A stretch of 64,000 nt of DNA from Saposhnikovia divaricata (Eukaryota > Streptophyta > Magnoliopsida > Apiales > Apiaceae). Shown here one piece after another: positions 8,601 to 18,240 of this stretch. The DNA lies in contig CM071595.1 in NCBI GenBank assembly GCA_036435485.1, positions 104,586,580 through 104,650,579 of the forward strand. The letters are read 5' to 3'. Made by a program: the position numbers and the translations under genes. Position 1 is the first letter of the stretch; each line of letters starts with the position of its first letter. The notes under the pieces were generated by a model. The model was not told the DNA's origin and made no database searches. It was given only the letters and a program-made list of their open reading frames with translations.

Positions 8601-11369
8601 AGCTTCATGGACGCATTCTCCGGATATAACCAAATCAAGATGAACCCGGCAGACATAGCCAAAACCGCATTTATCACTCACAGAGCTGTCTATGCTTATA
8701 AGTTCATGCCCTTTGGACTCCGGAATGCTGGAGCTACATACCAAAGAGCCATGGTGGAGGTCTTCAAGGATCAAATCGGCCGGAATTTGGAATCCTATGT
8801 CGATGATATCATTGCCAAGTCTGAAACGGTCAAGGAGCATGTCCCCGACCTGCGGGAATGTTTTGAAAACCTTAGAAAAAATGAGATGAAGTTGAATCCG
8901 GAGAAGTGCACCTTTGGGGTAGCAGCAGGAAAGTTCCTAGGCTTCATGATCAGCCAGAGAGGGATTGAGGCTAATCCGGAGAAGATAAAAGCCATCTTGG
9001 ATATGCAATCACCCCGGACTCAGAAAGACATTCAGAAGTTAGCCGGATCATTGGCAGCCTTAAGAAGATTCATACCCAATTTGGCAGAAAAGTGCTTACC
9101 ATTCTTCACTTTGCTCAGGGGGGCGAGCAACAAAAAAGAAATTACCTGGAGCCCGGACTGCCAGCAAGCTCTTGAAACCATCAAGCAATATCTCTCATCA
9201 CAACCGCTTCTAACAAAGCCGGAGCCCGGGGAACCCCTACATCTATACCTCTCCGCCGGGCCCCTAACCGTGGCCGCGGCCTTGGTCCGGGAAGTCGAGG
9301 GAAACCAACGGCCGGTGTACTACATCAGCCAGGTTCTAAAAGATGCAGAAACCAGATACCCCAATCTAGAGAAATTTGCCTTCGCCTTAGTCACGGCCTC
9401 AAGGAAACTCAGACACTACTTCCAAGGCAGAGAAATCAAAGTGATAACAGACCAGCCGTTAAGGCGAATAATCCACAAGCCAGATGCATCCGGAAGATTA
9501 ATAAATTGGGCAATTGAGCTAAGCCAATTTCACTTAACGTTCGTGCCCCGGACCGCCATCAAGGCACAGGCTTTGGCAGATTTCATAGTAGAATGCTCCT
9601 TCCCGGAACCGAAGCAAGCTACGACAGTAGCTGGACATTTGATAAATCAGGACCACGCCCCGGGGTCATGGACTCTCCATGTGGATGGATCCTCAACAGC
9701 CGACAGGTCCGGGGCCGGAATAATCATGAAAAGCCAGGAAGGCTTCCAAATCAAACAAGCCATAACATTCAAATTCCCAGCAACGAACAACCAAGCCGAA
9801 TATGAAGCTCTTCTAGCCGGGCTAAGGTTAGCACGAACTTTGAGAATCAACAGCCTGAACATCTATAGTGACTCCCAAATCGTGGTGCGGCAAACCAAAG
9901 GGGAATACCTAGCTAAAGACCAAAAACTGGCCCAATACCAAGCCCTTGTCAAAAGTTACCTAGCCACCATTCCGGAGTATCAAATCAGCCAAATCAACAG
10001 GGAAGAAAACTCCGAAGCTGATGAATTATCCAAGCTGGTTCAGAACTCAGCCGAACTAGACAGTTCGGTCTACTTTGAAGAACTTGAAACCCCGGCCATC
10101 GATCAGAAAGAGGTAACGGAGATAGAGGGAACCCCGAACTGGATGACCCCCTTCATCCTCTACTTGGAGAAAGGAGAGTTGCCCGAAGACAAGAATGAAG
10201 CCAGAAGATTGAAAAACAAGGCTTCGAAATACTTCATAGAAGAAGACCAACTCTATCGCCGAACCTTCTCATCTCCGACACTGAAGTGTGTAGGCCCGGA
10301 GGAAGCCAACTACTGTTTACAAGAGGTACACGAAGGGATTTGTGGGGATCATATGTCCGCAAAGTCCCTCGCATACAAAATCATAAGGCAAGGTTACTAC
10401 TGGCCAACAATCCACTCAGATGCAGTAGAATTCGTCAAGAAGTGCAGAAATTGCCAACTGTTCAGCAATGTACCAAGACAAAGCCCGGTGTTACCGTCCT
10501 CAGTCTTATCCCCTATCCCATTTGCTGTATGGGGCATCGATATAGTAGGGCCTTTCCCCCGGGCCAAGGGTGATCTGAGGTACCTCCTGGTAGCCATTGA
10601 CTACATGACTAAATGGGCCGAAGCAAAGGCGATGCGGACCATAAACCAACAAGACTGCATCAAATTCATGGACAACATATTAATGCGGTTTGGCCTGCCC
10701 AGGGTCCTGGTTTCAGATAATGGTCCCCAGTTCATCGGCTCAGATTTTGAAAACTATTTGAGGGAAAGGGGAATCAAACACAAGAAATCTTCAGTAGCCT
10801 ATCCCCAGGGCAACGGGCAAGTGGAAGTGACAAACAGAATTCTGCTAAGGGGAATTGAGAAGAGGCTGAAGGAAAGCAAGAACAAGTGGCCCGAAGAGCT
10901 GCCACATGTATTATGGGCATACAGAACTAGTCCACGATCTGGGACAGGGGAAACCCCGTTCAAGCTAGCATACGGAACCGAAGCAATGTTGCCAGTCGAA
11001 GTGGGTTCCCCTTCCCACAGGGTAATCAACTTTGATGAAATTGCAAATGAAGAAGGGCTACGAGTCAATCTAGAGCTAGTTGATGAGGTCCGGGACAAAG
11101 CAGTACAAAGAATGGAGAAGTATAAAGAGAAAACAAGAGAATACTTCGGAAAGAAGTCAAGAGTCAAAAACTTCCAAATCGGGGATCTAGTACTCCGGGA
11201 TGCCGAGGCTTCAGACCCCACTAACACAGGAAAACTTATGCCTAAGTGGGAAGGTCCCTACGGAGTTAAAGAGGTACTCCGCCCCGGAACCTACAAGCTC
11301 AGTCACATGGACAACTCCGAAGTCCCCAACACCTGGCATGGCCTCAGACTAAGAAAATACTACCAGTAA
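5613..11369 (+). CDS. gag-pol: Tat-1 Gag-Pol polyprotein
   Basis: An uninterrupted 1918-residue frame. Residues 134-175 are a charged, coiled-coil-like helix, and 235-400 the retrotransposon Gag domain. A Cys/His cluster of the Tat type lies at 517-530 (C517, H520, H525, C530). The aspartic protease motif VDNGSS is at 635-640. Reverse transcriptase spans about 910-1100 with catalytic YVDD at 1062-1065. A first RNase H lies at about 1205-1325; it has LYLSAG where active gypsy enzymes have a catalytic Asp. A second RNase H at 1354-1480 keeps its acidic residues (D1358, E1398, D1420, D1470). The integrase HHCC finger uses H1573, H1580, C1611 and C1614, and its DDE residues are D1643, D1702 and E1738. 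The role is particle formation, reverse transcription and integration of the element. Gag and Pol are fused, so cleavage must come from the protease. The first ATG after the primer site was taken as start. It looks competent. Confidence 0.95.
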   Translation: MPRRTTSAQRQAPSATRDEPLITIPEQVPPVQIPIQERLGIGPNDARVTVEVNRYKYTDVPLDSAQMENLTPEELAQAIRNYRNRPFPEPEPVQAENSGESANSHHSRASVFDRLGNRGKGNRKDQEVRSRDKNDEADKIKRLEMLRERIRQEEQAKLELRIQKRLQEEEERMRKSKSKRTRREVSPEIISDDEENPNHLVQMIHELQRKVNSDSGFEIQDTLTPFSHSLEAIPRQKNLKHYNFDSFNGLEDPEEHLNYFEQIAQIYFYNDLTKCRFFASTLKGAAQRWFSRIPSRSIHSWKEFREAFLRRFRANKPPEYHMCHLETIRQHDNETLAAFMKRFQEAINQVTNLDEREALSIFRKNLDPERSERYVIELVNKEPQSLAVAYSMAAKFIKETDVLQAMRMTRQGTSSGRGKDDRSRNDHNSDKKLKPNKQYNYIPSHQLTVPDKGHSSGAKSEARPPRPGRAEPRPEPEWTPLNRPRADILKEVRSKPFFYPPKPMVSAPENRPRDKHCDYHATHGHETESCVSLKFFIEDQVKKGNMGQYLARRTTERGEGPGAQKTKNVVHVVLGGSNSPPGSPDSGDEVMMISSAPEQVISFSNADFEGVDPNHNEALVVTLDIAENEVKRILVDNGSSVNILFKHTMDRMQLGSIRMNECREDPLYGFGHNLVPIQGTLYLPVQFGTAPKQIVHMVKFYVINSPSSYNVILGRPALTKLRAVTSTPHLKFKFPTPSGVGEVRGDTGTASRCYGQALVMAEADPENKRKASSYHKNLSRKKHRVSTYKNPGKEVQNIEVSGAMSQGPNMTEAREYRISNSQARVQKSSLLQDQAKVEPAVETETIELIPGNSERKIKIGAGLETAFREELIHLLREYADVFAWSPSDMPGLRESLAMHSLDVDPRRKPVKQKRRNFAPERQKAIDEEVDKLLKADIICEVKYPEWLANVVLVKKPSGKWRMCVDYTDLNEACPKDPYPLPSIDQLIDATSGHVMLSFMDAFSGYNQIKMNPADIAKTAFITHRAVYAYKFMPFGLRNAGATYQRAMVEVFKDQIGRNLESYVDDIIAKSETVKEHVPDLRECFENLRKNEMKLNPEKCTFGVAAGKFLGFMISQRGIEANPEKIKAILDMQSPRTQKDIQKLAGSLAALRRFIPNLAEKCLPFFTLLRGASNKKEITWSPDCQQALETIKQYLSSQPLLTKPEPGEPLHLYLSAGPLTVAAALVREVEGNQRPVYYISQVLKDAETRYPNLEKFAFALVTASRKLRHYFQGREIKVITDQPLRRIIHKPDASGRLINWAIELSQFHLTFVPRTAIKAQALADFIVECSFPEPKQATTVAGHLINQDHAPGSWTLHVDGSSTADRSGAGIIMKSQEGFQIKQAITFKFPATNNQAEYEALLAGLRLARTLRINSLNIYSDSQIVVRQTKGEYLAKDQKLAQYQALVKSYLATIPEYQISQINREENSEADELSKLVQNSAELDSSVYFEELETPAIDQKEVTEIEGTPNWMTPFILYLEKGELPEDKNEARRLKNKASKYFIEEDQLYRRTFSSPTLKCVGPEEANYCLQEVHEGICGDHMSAKSLAYKIIRQGYYWPTIHSDAVEFVKKCRNCQLFSNVPRQSPVLPSSVLSPIPFAVWGIDIVGPFPRAKGDLRYLLVAIDYMTKWAEAKAMRTINQQDCIKFMDNILMRFGLPRVLVSDNGPQFIGSDFENYLRERGIKHKKSSVAYPQGNGQVEVTNRILLRGIEKRLKESKNKWPEELPHVLWAYRTSPRSGTGETPFKLAYGTEAMLPVEVGSPSHRVINFDEIANEEGLRVNLELVDEVRDKAVQRMEKYKEKTREYFGKKSRVKNFQIGDLVLRDAEASDPTNTGKLMPKWEGPYGVKEVLRPGTYKLSHMDNSEVPNTWHGLRLRKYYQ

Positions 11370-11493
11370 AGGGAAATAGTTTCAGCTCATACACGGGCGT
11401 TTTTTGGGAATTGTACTTGGAAATCATGTAATCGTTCTGTTATCAATGAAAAAGAACTCTATTTCCTACTTGGCATTTCAATTTTATAATTAT

Positions 11494-12085
11494 CATCCAA
11501 ATTCCTACTTGGAAAAGTTTTCATCCTTTCCAAGTAGGCCAAAGCCCGGGACCTTAGCAATGCTTCGGCCCGGGAAGCCATAGGCATCCGAATTCCTACT
11601 TGGAAAAGTTTTCATCCTTTCCAAGTAGGCCAAAGCCCGGGACCCTAGCAATGCTTCGGCCCGGGAAGCCATAGGCATCCAAATTCCTACTTGGAAAAGT
11701 TTTCATCCTTTCCAAGTAGGCCAAAGCCCGGGACCTTAGCAATGCTTCGGCCCGGGAAGCCATAGGCATCCGAATTCCTACTTGGAAAAGTTTTCATCCT
11801 TTCCAAGTAGGCCAAAGCCCGGGACCCTAGCAATGCTTCGGCCCGGGAAGCCATAGGCATCCGAATTCCTACTTGGAAAAGTTTTCATCCTTTCCAAGTA
11901 GGCCAAAGCCCGGGACCTCAGCAATGCTTCGGCCCGGGAAGCCATAGGCATCCAAATTCCTACTTGGAAAAGTTTTCATCCTTTCCAAGTAGGCCAAAGC
12001 CCGGGACCTTAGCAATGCTTCGGCCCGGGAAGCCATAGGCACCCGATTTCCTACTTGGAAAAGTTTTCATCCTCCCCAAGTAAAC
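11494..12085. repeat. 91-bp tandem array in Tat-1
   Basis: Six copies plus a partial seventh, with ATTCCTACTTGG starting at 11501, 11592, 11683, 11774, 11865 and 11956. Each unit holds two hairpin-forming pairs: CCTACTTGGAAA with TTTCCAAGTAGG, and two GCCCGGGA-type arms around GCAATGCTTCGG. Copies differ by only one to a few bases. The array sits between the end of pol and the 3' end of the antisense gene, where tandem arrays are common in Tat elements. Confidence 0.9.
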
Positions 12086-12361
12086 CAAAAGACTCCCCAA
12101 TCCGGAATACCCGAATTAAGGAGTGGGGGGCAATAAAAACTACAAACAAACCAACAACAAAAGAATAAGGCAAAACTTGCGGAACAAAATAAACATAAAA
12201 GCAGCAGACAGGCCGGGCTGACCGACAGCCCGAAACACCCGACAGTTGAAAGTTACACACGACAGCAGAATTTAAAGTTATAAAACCAAGTTAAGATTAC
12301 ATCAAAATGAAAGAAATTACAAGGGCACAGCCCGGGCACTGGACGCAGCCACATAACGAGG

Positions 12362-14585
12362 TTAAGCCGGAGGAGGACGGGAGGAGCTGGGAGCAGCATA
12401 AGGAGTCGGTTCCCCTTCACCCCGGGCAAGAGCATCCTCGGCCTCCATGTACTCTTTAATGAAGTTTTCCCAAGTGGCAGACCCAGGATCGCTCTTACAC
12501 ATCTTCTCGGCAACAACCCAGCAGCGGCTGATTTTCCGGGCTGCGACCAAGGAAAGGTCATCGTCGTAAGCATCCGAAGCCCGGAACTCAGCAATGACAT
12601 CCTCTTCGGACTTCTTGGCTTTCAGTTCATCCCGGAGCTTCTTCACTTCTTCTTTGTAATCCTTGACCTTAGCCCGGTACGCATCCCTCTCATCAGCAAC
12701 TTGCTTAGCCCCGGCCTTGAGCTTCTCAACCCGAGATTCCATGCGCTCCTCCAGCTCGGTGACTTGCTTCTTCAGGCCGGAAATCTCTTGATCTTTCCCA
12801 GATGCCCCAGCCAACGCAGCCTGGCCCTCCTTGATCTCTCGGCATGCAGAAGCTGCAGCCCCGGCCATCCGGACCCCGAGCTGTCAATATAAACGCAATT
12901 AGAAGCCTAACAAGAAAAACAAGTGTGGGAAATTCGGGAGATGCATACCTGACCGTAAACCCCCATCATTTCCTGCAAGAGCGAAGTGGCCGAAGTTTTA
13001 CCCATATCCTCCCACTCCGTCTTGCTGGGAAGATCAGCCAGGAAACCGATGAAGTTTCTTTCTTCCGGAGACACGGGGGCGGCCTCGTGAGGACGGAAGT
13101 TGGCCTTCTTCGGGCTACCACCAGCAGAGCTCTCCTGCACAAGCTCGCAGTCCGAGAGCATGGTCCCAAACTTCTCAGCTTGAACAGAAGAAACCCTGGG
13201 CCTCTTCCTCGGAACCAGTCCGGATTCGTCCACCACAGCTTCGGGGATCACTGGCCCCGAACCCCCCGTTCTCCCCTCCTCGGCTTGGGAGTCACCAGCT
13301 TCCCCGGGGGCCTTAGTGTTATCACGAACATGTCCAATGCTCCGAAGAGCCGCTGCCAAAGCCCTGTTGGATTTGTTCATCTCAGCAACTCTTTCAAACT
13401 CCGGGTTATAACCTGGAAGACCTGGAAATAAAAGAAAAAAAAAAAAAACAACAAAACACAACAAAGGAGATTTTTACATTAGCCCGGCGTAAAACCAAAA
13501 CAACAGATATGAGTACGATGAAAATATAGCCCGGACTTACATCCTATCCGGTAAAGGTAGGCATGACTCATGAGATCCTCCCGAGTCACCAGCCTCCCAA
13601 GACCCCGGCAGAAGGCATGTACCCGGTCCAACGCCGCATCCTGGAGATCGAACACCTCGAGGTGCATAGCCAAAGGATTCTCCTTGAAGGTGGGCATGAA
13701 CCGGATATCAACACCCCGGAGAAAGACGAACTCTCCGTTCCAGCCTTTCAAAGACGGGAGCATAACTAGTGGCTTCGAATCCGAAGAAGGATAGCCACAG
13801 GCTTTAGCCCGGAACCTAAACTCAAACAAAGGAACATTGTTGGACCGGACCATCTGGAAAAGATGGTGGAAAAGCTTGAAAGTAGGTAACACTCCGGCGG
13901 CCTCACAACACCCCAGAAAGTACGAAATCCACTTGACCGCGTTTGGAGTCAATTGGGTAATGGGGATCCCATACTCAAACAGGCACAAGGACTTAACAAA
14001 CTGATGACACCTGGGCCCATATCCCGACCTCAAGTGCTCCAACCATACCCCGACCCAACCGCCATCGGGCCTGTGGTAAATCTTTTCCCCGGGCTCCGGC
14101 CATCTCCACTCCACGTCACCATCTATGTGGAAAGTAGCCCGGAATATAGTGTCCCACTCAACCGGAGTCTCCAAATACTCCGCCCTAAAGGGACCAACAT
14201 CCATTCCGGACCCTGGCTTAGCCCCGAACTTAGAGTCAAGAAAAGCCCTATTGTATCGGGTCATCTCTGCCACATCCGGACTCTCCCCAAACTCCGCACT
14301 GAGATCCCTGAAGAAGTAAGCTTGAGGAATCCCCGGGTCCCTCTTCACAAAATAATACTTAGAGTGGCCCCAGCTACCGTCCGGCTCACTCAGACTGTAC
14401 CCCGGTCCCATGTCCTTGGTCGCAATACTCGTTAGTACGGGAAGGCGGCTCTTCTTCTTACCCATTATACCCCAATCTAGGTCTATCAATTCTAGACTAC
14501 TATCCGGAGAGTTAACACTACTTGAAGAAGTACTTGGGTCGGAGAGAGGAATTAAAACTCGTCTAGCAGTTACTTTCCTAACCAT
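12362..14585 (-). CDS. Spliced antisense gene of Tat-1 (gypsy-associated 'Transposase_28'-like protein)
   Basis: Three minus-strand exons, 14585-13541, 13421-12949 and 12880-12362, join in frame through GT-AG introns (donors GTAAGT and GTATGC, phases 1 and 0) to give about 678 residues. The N-terminal part has a Ser-rich start and then a plant retroelement domain like Pfam PF04195 (putative gypsy-type transposon), with landmarks FEYGIPITQLTPNAVKWISYF and FKLFHHLFQM. The middle is low-complexity. The C-terminal third is a strongly charged coiled coil (EERMESRVEKLKAGAKQ and on). Function in the element is unknown; antisense ORFs of this kind are known from some Tat elements. It has its own upstream TATA on this strand. 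A possible 5'-UTR intron donor (GTAAGT) lies at 14717-14712. All three exons are open, so it is likely maintained. Confidence 0.8.
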
Positions 14586-14857
14586 ACAAAGGGACTACCC
14601 CGGGCTACCCAACAAAAAGATAAAGCCTACAATTAGTATCTCTACTCAGTCCGGGCCAAGAAAGTAAAATAAACTTAAAGACAAAAAGGAATACAAAGAC
14701 CGGAGCAAGAAAACTTACAGTGAAGTCCGGAGGTCTGGGTGCGACGGTGAACGTAGATCAGATCACGCTTGTAGCCCGGAGTGCAGGTCTTCAGAGTAGC
14801 AGAATCACAACAGCAAATCAAAAACTCGTAAAAGACAAAATGAGGGGAGGGAGCCAC

Positions 14858-14865
14858 TATTTATA
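14858..14865 (-). promoter_or_regulatory. TATA box for the Tat-1 antisense gene
   Basis: TATAAATA on the minus strand, 273 bp upstream of the ATG at 14585, with a CACGTG G-box core (14895-14900) about 30 bp further upstream. The same G-box core recurs in the LTR U3. Confidence 0.6.
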
Positions 14866-15293
14866 GGCAAGATCAGAATCCAAACCGCCCAAGACACGTG
14901 GCGGCCCAAAAAGACCGGCCCACTATCTCCAAAGCCCGGAGATAGTGGATGACAGCTGTTATTTTTCCAAAAAAAAAAAAAAGAGAAGAAAAAAAAAAGC
15001 GAGAAAAGAAGCAAAAACAAATCCACAAATGCACTCAGAATATTACATATATTCCTTAATAGACGTGCATTTTTGTATACGCGCAAACCCAACGCCCCGG
15101 GATGTACACTTCAATCCCGACCCCGGGCCTGGGGGCAACCGAGGCCAAAGCCCACCCCACAAAGAAGACGCACTCACAGAACCACAAAACGTCCAGCCCC
15201 GAGGACATATGTCTCGCACCCCGGAGTATCCACAAATCCACTCCCCAAGGCAGAAACACCCCTTACTACTCCCCCATCCGGAAAATCCGCATT
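14866..15293. other. Tat-1 spacer between antisense promoter and polypurine tract
   Basis: No open frame of interest. Contains A-runs (14970-14998) and the GC-rich CCCGGG words common in this element. It is presumably the upstream region of the antisense gene and the 3' untranslated part of the genomic RNA. Confidence 0.6.
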
Positions 15294-15310
15294 AGGGAGT
15301 GGGGGGCAAA
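15294..15310 (+). other. Tat-1 polypurine tract
   Basis: AGGGAGTGGGGGGCAAA lies directly against the 3' LTR (TGATAGG at 15311), the expected primer site for plus-strand synthesis. Confidence 0.85.
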
Positions 15311-15952
15311 TGATAGGCCATAAACAGCCAAGGCCCAACAAGGAGCCCAAAACAATGAGTAAATCATCTCATGAGAATAAGAGCGGCCCAGCCCAGAGTA
15401 GTGGACCCCGGGCCCGGGGTCACTACCACGTGGCGTGGTCTCCACCCCAGACTAGGGGACCCCAGATGGGTGACACTCGACACACGTGGCACCCCACCTC
15501 AGCTGACATTCCGACATATGGCGCTGACCAACACTAAAAGACAAGGTAAGGCACGTGCCAAATCATTTCTGCAACAACATGGCCACACTCCAGTCAACGG
15601 TCACCCCAGACTGGTCCACGTGTCCTACATCCCGAATATTCAGCGGTTTGTCCCCCAGATCCAACAGTCGGGGGTGAAGGTAACCTACCCCTAAACCCTA
15701 GGCCTAGGGCTATAAATACCCCTAGTAAATAGGGTTTAGGGGTTAAACACTATTACACATCCACACACCCTTATTACTTTGTGGTACTCTACTTGATTAT
15801 TACCTTCCAGAGCCAACTCTTATTCTCACGCCGGAGGCACCTCGGGACCAAACCCCCCCTCCGGTGTTGTTTTGCAGACACCCCACAGCAGCTACACTAC
15901 TTCCGAGACAGGAGTTGGCGAGGAAGGACCCGATCAAGATATGGAGTTATCA
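15311..15952 (+). repeat. Tat-1 3' LTR
   Basis: 642 bp, TGATAGG...TTATCA, identical to the 5' LTR except for five substitutions. It is followed directly by the target duplication ATTGC and the first-exon remnant of the Root_cap gene. Confidence 0.95.
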
Positions 15953-16150
15953 ATTGCCGTTACCATTTCCATTTCCATTTCCGTTGCCATTACCTACACT
16001 CCCTTGATCAACACCTTGCACTTCCCCGTTGCCATTGTCTTTGTCACTGACATCATTGTTCCTGCTTCCATCACCTAGAACATTGACAGCCTCCATAGCT
16101 ACAAAAACTAGAAGTATGGCCAGTAAGATGCATAGATTTTTTCTATCCAT
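15953..16150 (-). pseudogene. Root_cap gene exon 1, 5' part (signal peptide)
   Basis: This piece encodes Met plus a basic residue, a hydrophobic run of about 15 residues (LCILLAILLVFVAM) typical of a secretory signal peptide, a polar Asp/Asn-rich linker, and the first Gly-Asn dipeptides. It is cut at 15953-15957 (ATTGC), the target duplication of Tat-1. In the present state translation would run from here straight into the Tat-1 3' LTR. Confidence 0.85.
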
Positions 16151-16255
16151 CTTTGCCGCTTAATTATATAAATATATATAAGATTTTTGTTCTTCACTTC
16201 GATTTAGCTGTGATTCAATGAAGTGAGTATGGATATGCAAAGGGATTGGAATGTG

Positions 16256-16263
16256 TTTATATA
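16256..16263 (-). promoter_or_regulatory. TATA box of the Root_cap gene
   Basis: TATATAAA on the minus strand, about 105 bp upstream of the ATG at 16150. It is intact although the gene body is destroyed. Confidence 0.6.
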
Positions 16264-17440
16264 GCTGCATGGCAACTAGCCAGGCCATGGATTGCGCCTC
16301 CATTCTTGCGTAGATACCTTCTGATCATACTAAATTTGTAATACAAATTAAAGAACTGAGGCATGTACTTTATGTGCAATTGTTCCTTAAGTTTTGACCA
16401 AATAGATGTTGATTCTAACCAACTCCATACAAAATGTGTTATCTAAAATTCAGTACCTAGACGATGGGAAATAGATACTAAATGTTGGGTTGAAGTTTAG
16501 TATTTTCTTGAAAAAATCTTATTCTAGCTCCCAATTTTTGAGGTGATTTAAGGTCCTTTTGTTTCGAAAAACAAGTGGGCGGAGAAAGCAATAACCCTAT
16601 GTAATATGCTAAATATATACAAGCCTGTATATATTTATTTCATTAATTCTGATTAATTTAGGGGCTTAATAAAGCTAGTTTATTCATAGATTTTACGTAA
16701 ATTCGTCAATTTGTAAAGTTAATATTTATCTTCAAGCTTGGTAGGATATTAGAAAAACAGCAGAAGTTGCATTCGATCGATTGACAATATAACATATATT
16801 ATACACTAATACACAAACTCAATTAATATGTATGCATGGATGTTATGTTATGAAGAAATCTAATCAGAACCTTTTCTTGTTTTGTTGTATCACTGAATCT
16901 AACCTCATTTCTGGCGTGCCAATCTGCTGCTTGCTTTAGCACTTGCCACACTCTAGCGGAGATGTATTTTTGTAAAAAGATGTAGATTTTTTAGTATTTG
17001 TCAAGTAAGTTGTGAAAGGATGTAATATTTCTTTTATTTTTTAAGTAAAGTTGTAAAATGGGTTTCACTTGAAAGTGGAGGCATTTTAAGTACATTTAAT
17101 AATAATTTAATATTTAATGAATTGATAATTTAGTTTATAAAACTAATTTTTGGGAACTCCAAATTGGATTGTTTAATAGAAATAATAATTCATTCAATTT
17201 GAAGGACAATATGTTTTTATCAAAACGTAAACTCCAATATCATAAACAAATTAAAAAAAATTCTTTTCAAATCAAAATTTTATAATTGAATATAGATCGT
17301 GCCATTAGAGGTCACGTGATTAGGTGTTTTTTTCTTAACAGTTTGTTTTTACCGTACAAAATCTAAATTTTACATTTTTTAATGTTCTATTTTTTAAATT
17401 TAAATATAAATTTTTTTATTATGTACTTTAACTCAATCAA
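16264..17440. other. AT-rich DNA upstream of the Root_cap gene
   Basis: No gene, RNA or transposon end recognised beyond the TATA box at 16256-16263. The part nearest the gene is presumably its promoter; the rest is low-complexity AT-rich sequence. Confidence 0.5.
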
Positions 17441-18240
17441 AATTAAAAAGTCATGTTTATTTTAAATACATAATATGTATTTATTGTGTAATTTATACAG
17501 TTCACATATCGTTCTTTAAATTTATTTTAAATACAAAGCATGCATTTGTTGTATAATTTATACAGTTCACATGTTGATCCTTAAATTTATTTTAAATATA
17601 GAACATGCATTTTTTGTATTTAAACCTAATTTTTTATCAATGAATAATTCATGTTCACTATATGCAAAACCTATGTTCTAAATTGTAAGTAACGTTATAA
17701 AAAATCATGTTTTATATTTATACAATATGAAATTTTGTATATTAAAAATACAGTTAAAAAAATAAAAATGAAGAGGTTTTGCATTTAATATTTAAAAAGT
17801 ATTGAAAAAAAAAGAACATTGTTTTAATATTTTAAAAATGGTACATTTTTGTGTATTCTATATTACTTTAACTAAATTAAAATTAAAATTAAAAGTTCTT
17901 TTTCATTTTAAAGACGGAAGATGCATTTATTATGTAATTTATACGGTTCACATGTTATTCTATAAATTTAATTTAAATATAAAACATATATTTTTTTGTA
18001 TTTAAAACCATTTTTTGATAAATAAATAATTCATGTTCACTATATGCAAAACTTATGTTTTGTATTGTAAGTAACATTTATAAATAATCATGTTTTGCAT
18101 TTATACAATGTGAAATTTTGTATATTAAAAATACAATTTACAAAATATATAAATGATTAGGTTATGTATTTAATATTTAAAAATTATTGAAAAAAATAGA
18201 ACATTGTTTTAATATATTAGAAATAGAACATTTTGGTGTG
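17441..18240. repeat. Diverged tandem duplication, period about 382 bp
   Basis: AATAATTCATGTTCACTATA recurs at about 17643 and 18025. Flanking words (ATTTATAC.GTTCACATGTT, AATCATGTTTT, TGAAATTTTGTATATTAAAA) recur in the same order. There is no coding content. The two copies differ at many positions, so the duplication is old. Confidence 0.6.

Larger units (their letters stand above)
4878..15952 (+). mobile_element. Tat-1: complete Tat-lineage Ty3/gypsy LTR retrotransposon
   Basis: An 11,075-bp element with 642-bp LTRs starting TGATAGG and ending TTATCA, flanked by the 5-bp duplication ATTGC (4873-4877, 15953-15957). In order it has 5' LTR, primer-binding site, a single Gag-Pol frame with two RNase H domains, a 91-bp tandem array, a spliced antisense gene, a polypurine tract and 3' LTR. 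Two RNase H domains and an extra ORF are known marks of the Tat lineage (Ogre, Retand, Grande and relatives). The LTRs differ at 5 of 642 positions with no indels, so insertion was recent, on the order of a few hundred thousand years at commonly used plant rates (inference). It appears structurally autonomous. Confidence 0.95.
2969..16150 (-). pseudogene. Root_cap-domain secreted protein gene, broken by two transposons and a stop
   Basis: The minus strand carries the dispersed pieces of one plant gene. The start codon at 16150 opens a signal peptide (MDRKNLCILLAILLVF...) and an acidic linker, then an Asn-Gly repeat that resumes at 4877 beyond the Tat-1 insertion. A Cys-rich segment follows, then a 91-bp intron (4247-4157, GT-AG, phase 1), then the Root_cap domain ending at a stop at 2969. 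The family (Pfam Root_cap, PF06830; often annotated root cap/LEA-related) is plant-specific and secreted; its biochemical role is not settled. Three lesions are visible: an 11-kb retrotransposon in exon 1, a 458-bp hAT-type element in exon 2, and an in-frame TAA in exon 2. Because 5-bp and 8-bp target duplications bound the two insertions, the pieces are clearly one gene. The promoter and first exon start look intact, so a short secreted peptide could still be made, but no full protein. Confidence 0.85.

Noticed and set aside
11494..12085. Tandem array as a CRISPR-like repeat
   Set aside because: The units are contiguous 91-bp copies without unique spacers, inside a eukaryotic retrotransposon.
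15073..15694. Plus-strand open frames across the Tat-1 3' LTR
   Set aside because: The same frames occur in the 5' LTR (4938-5261) and have no domain; the GC-rich LTR simply has few stops.
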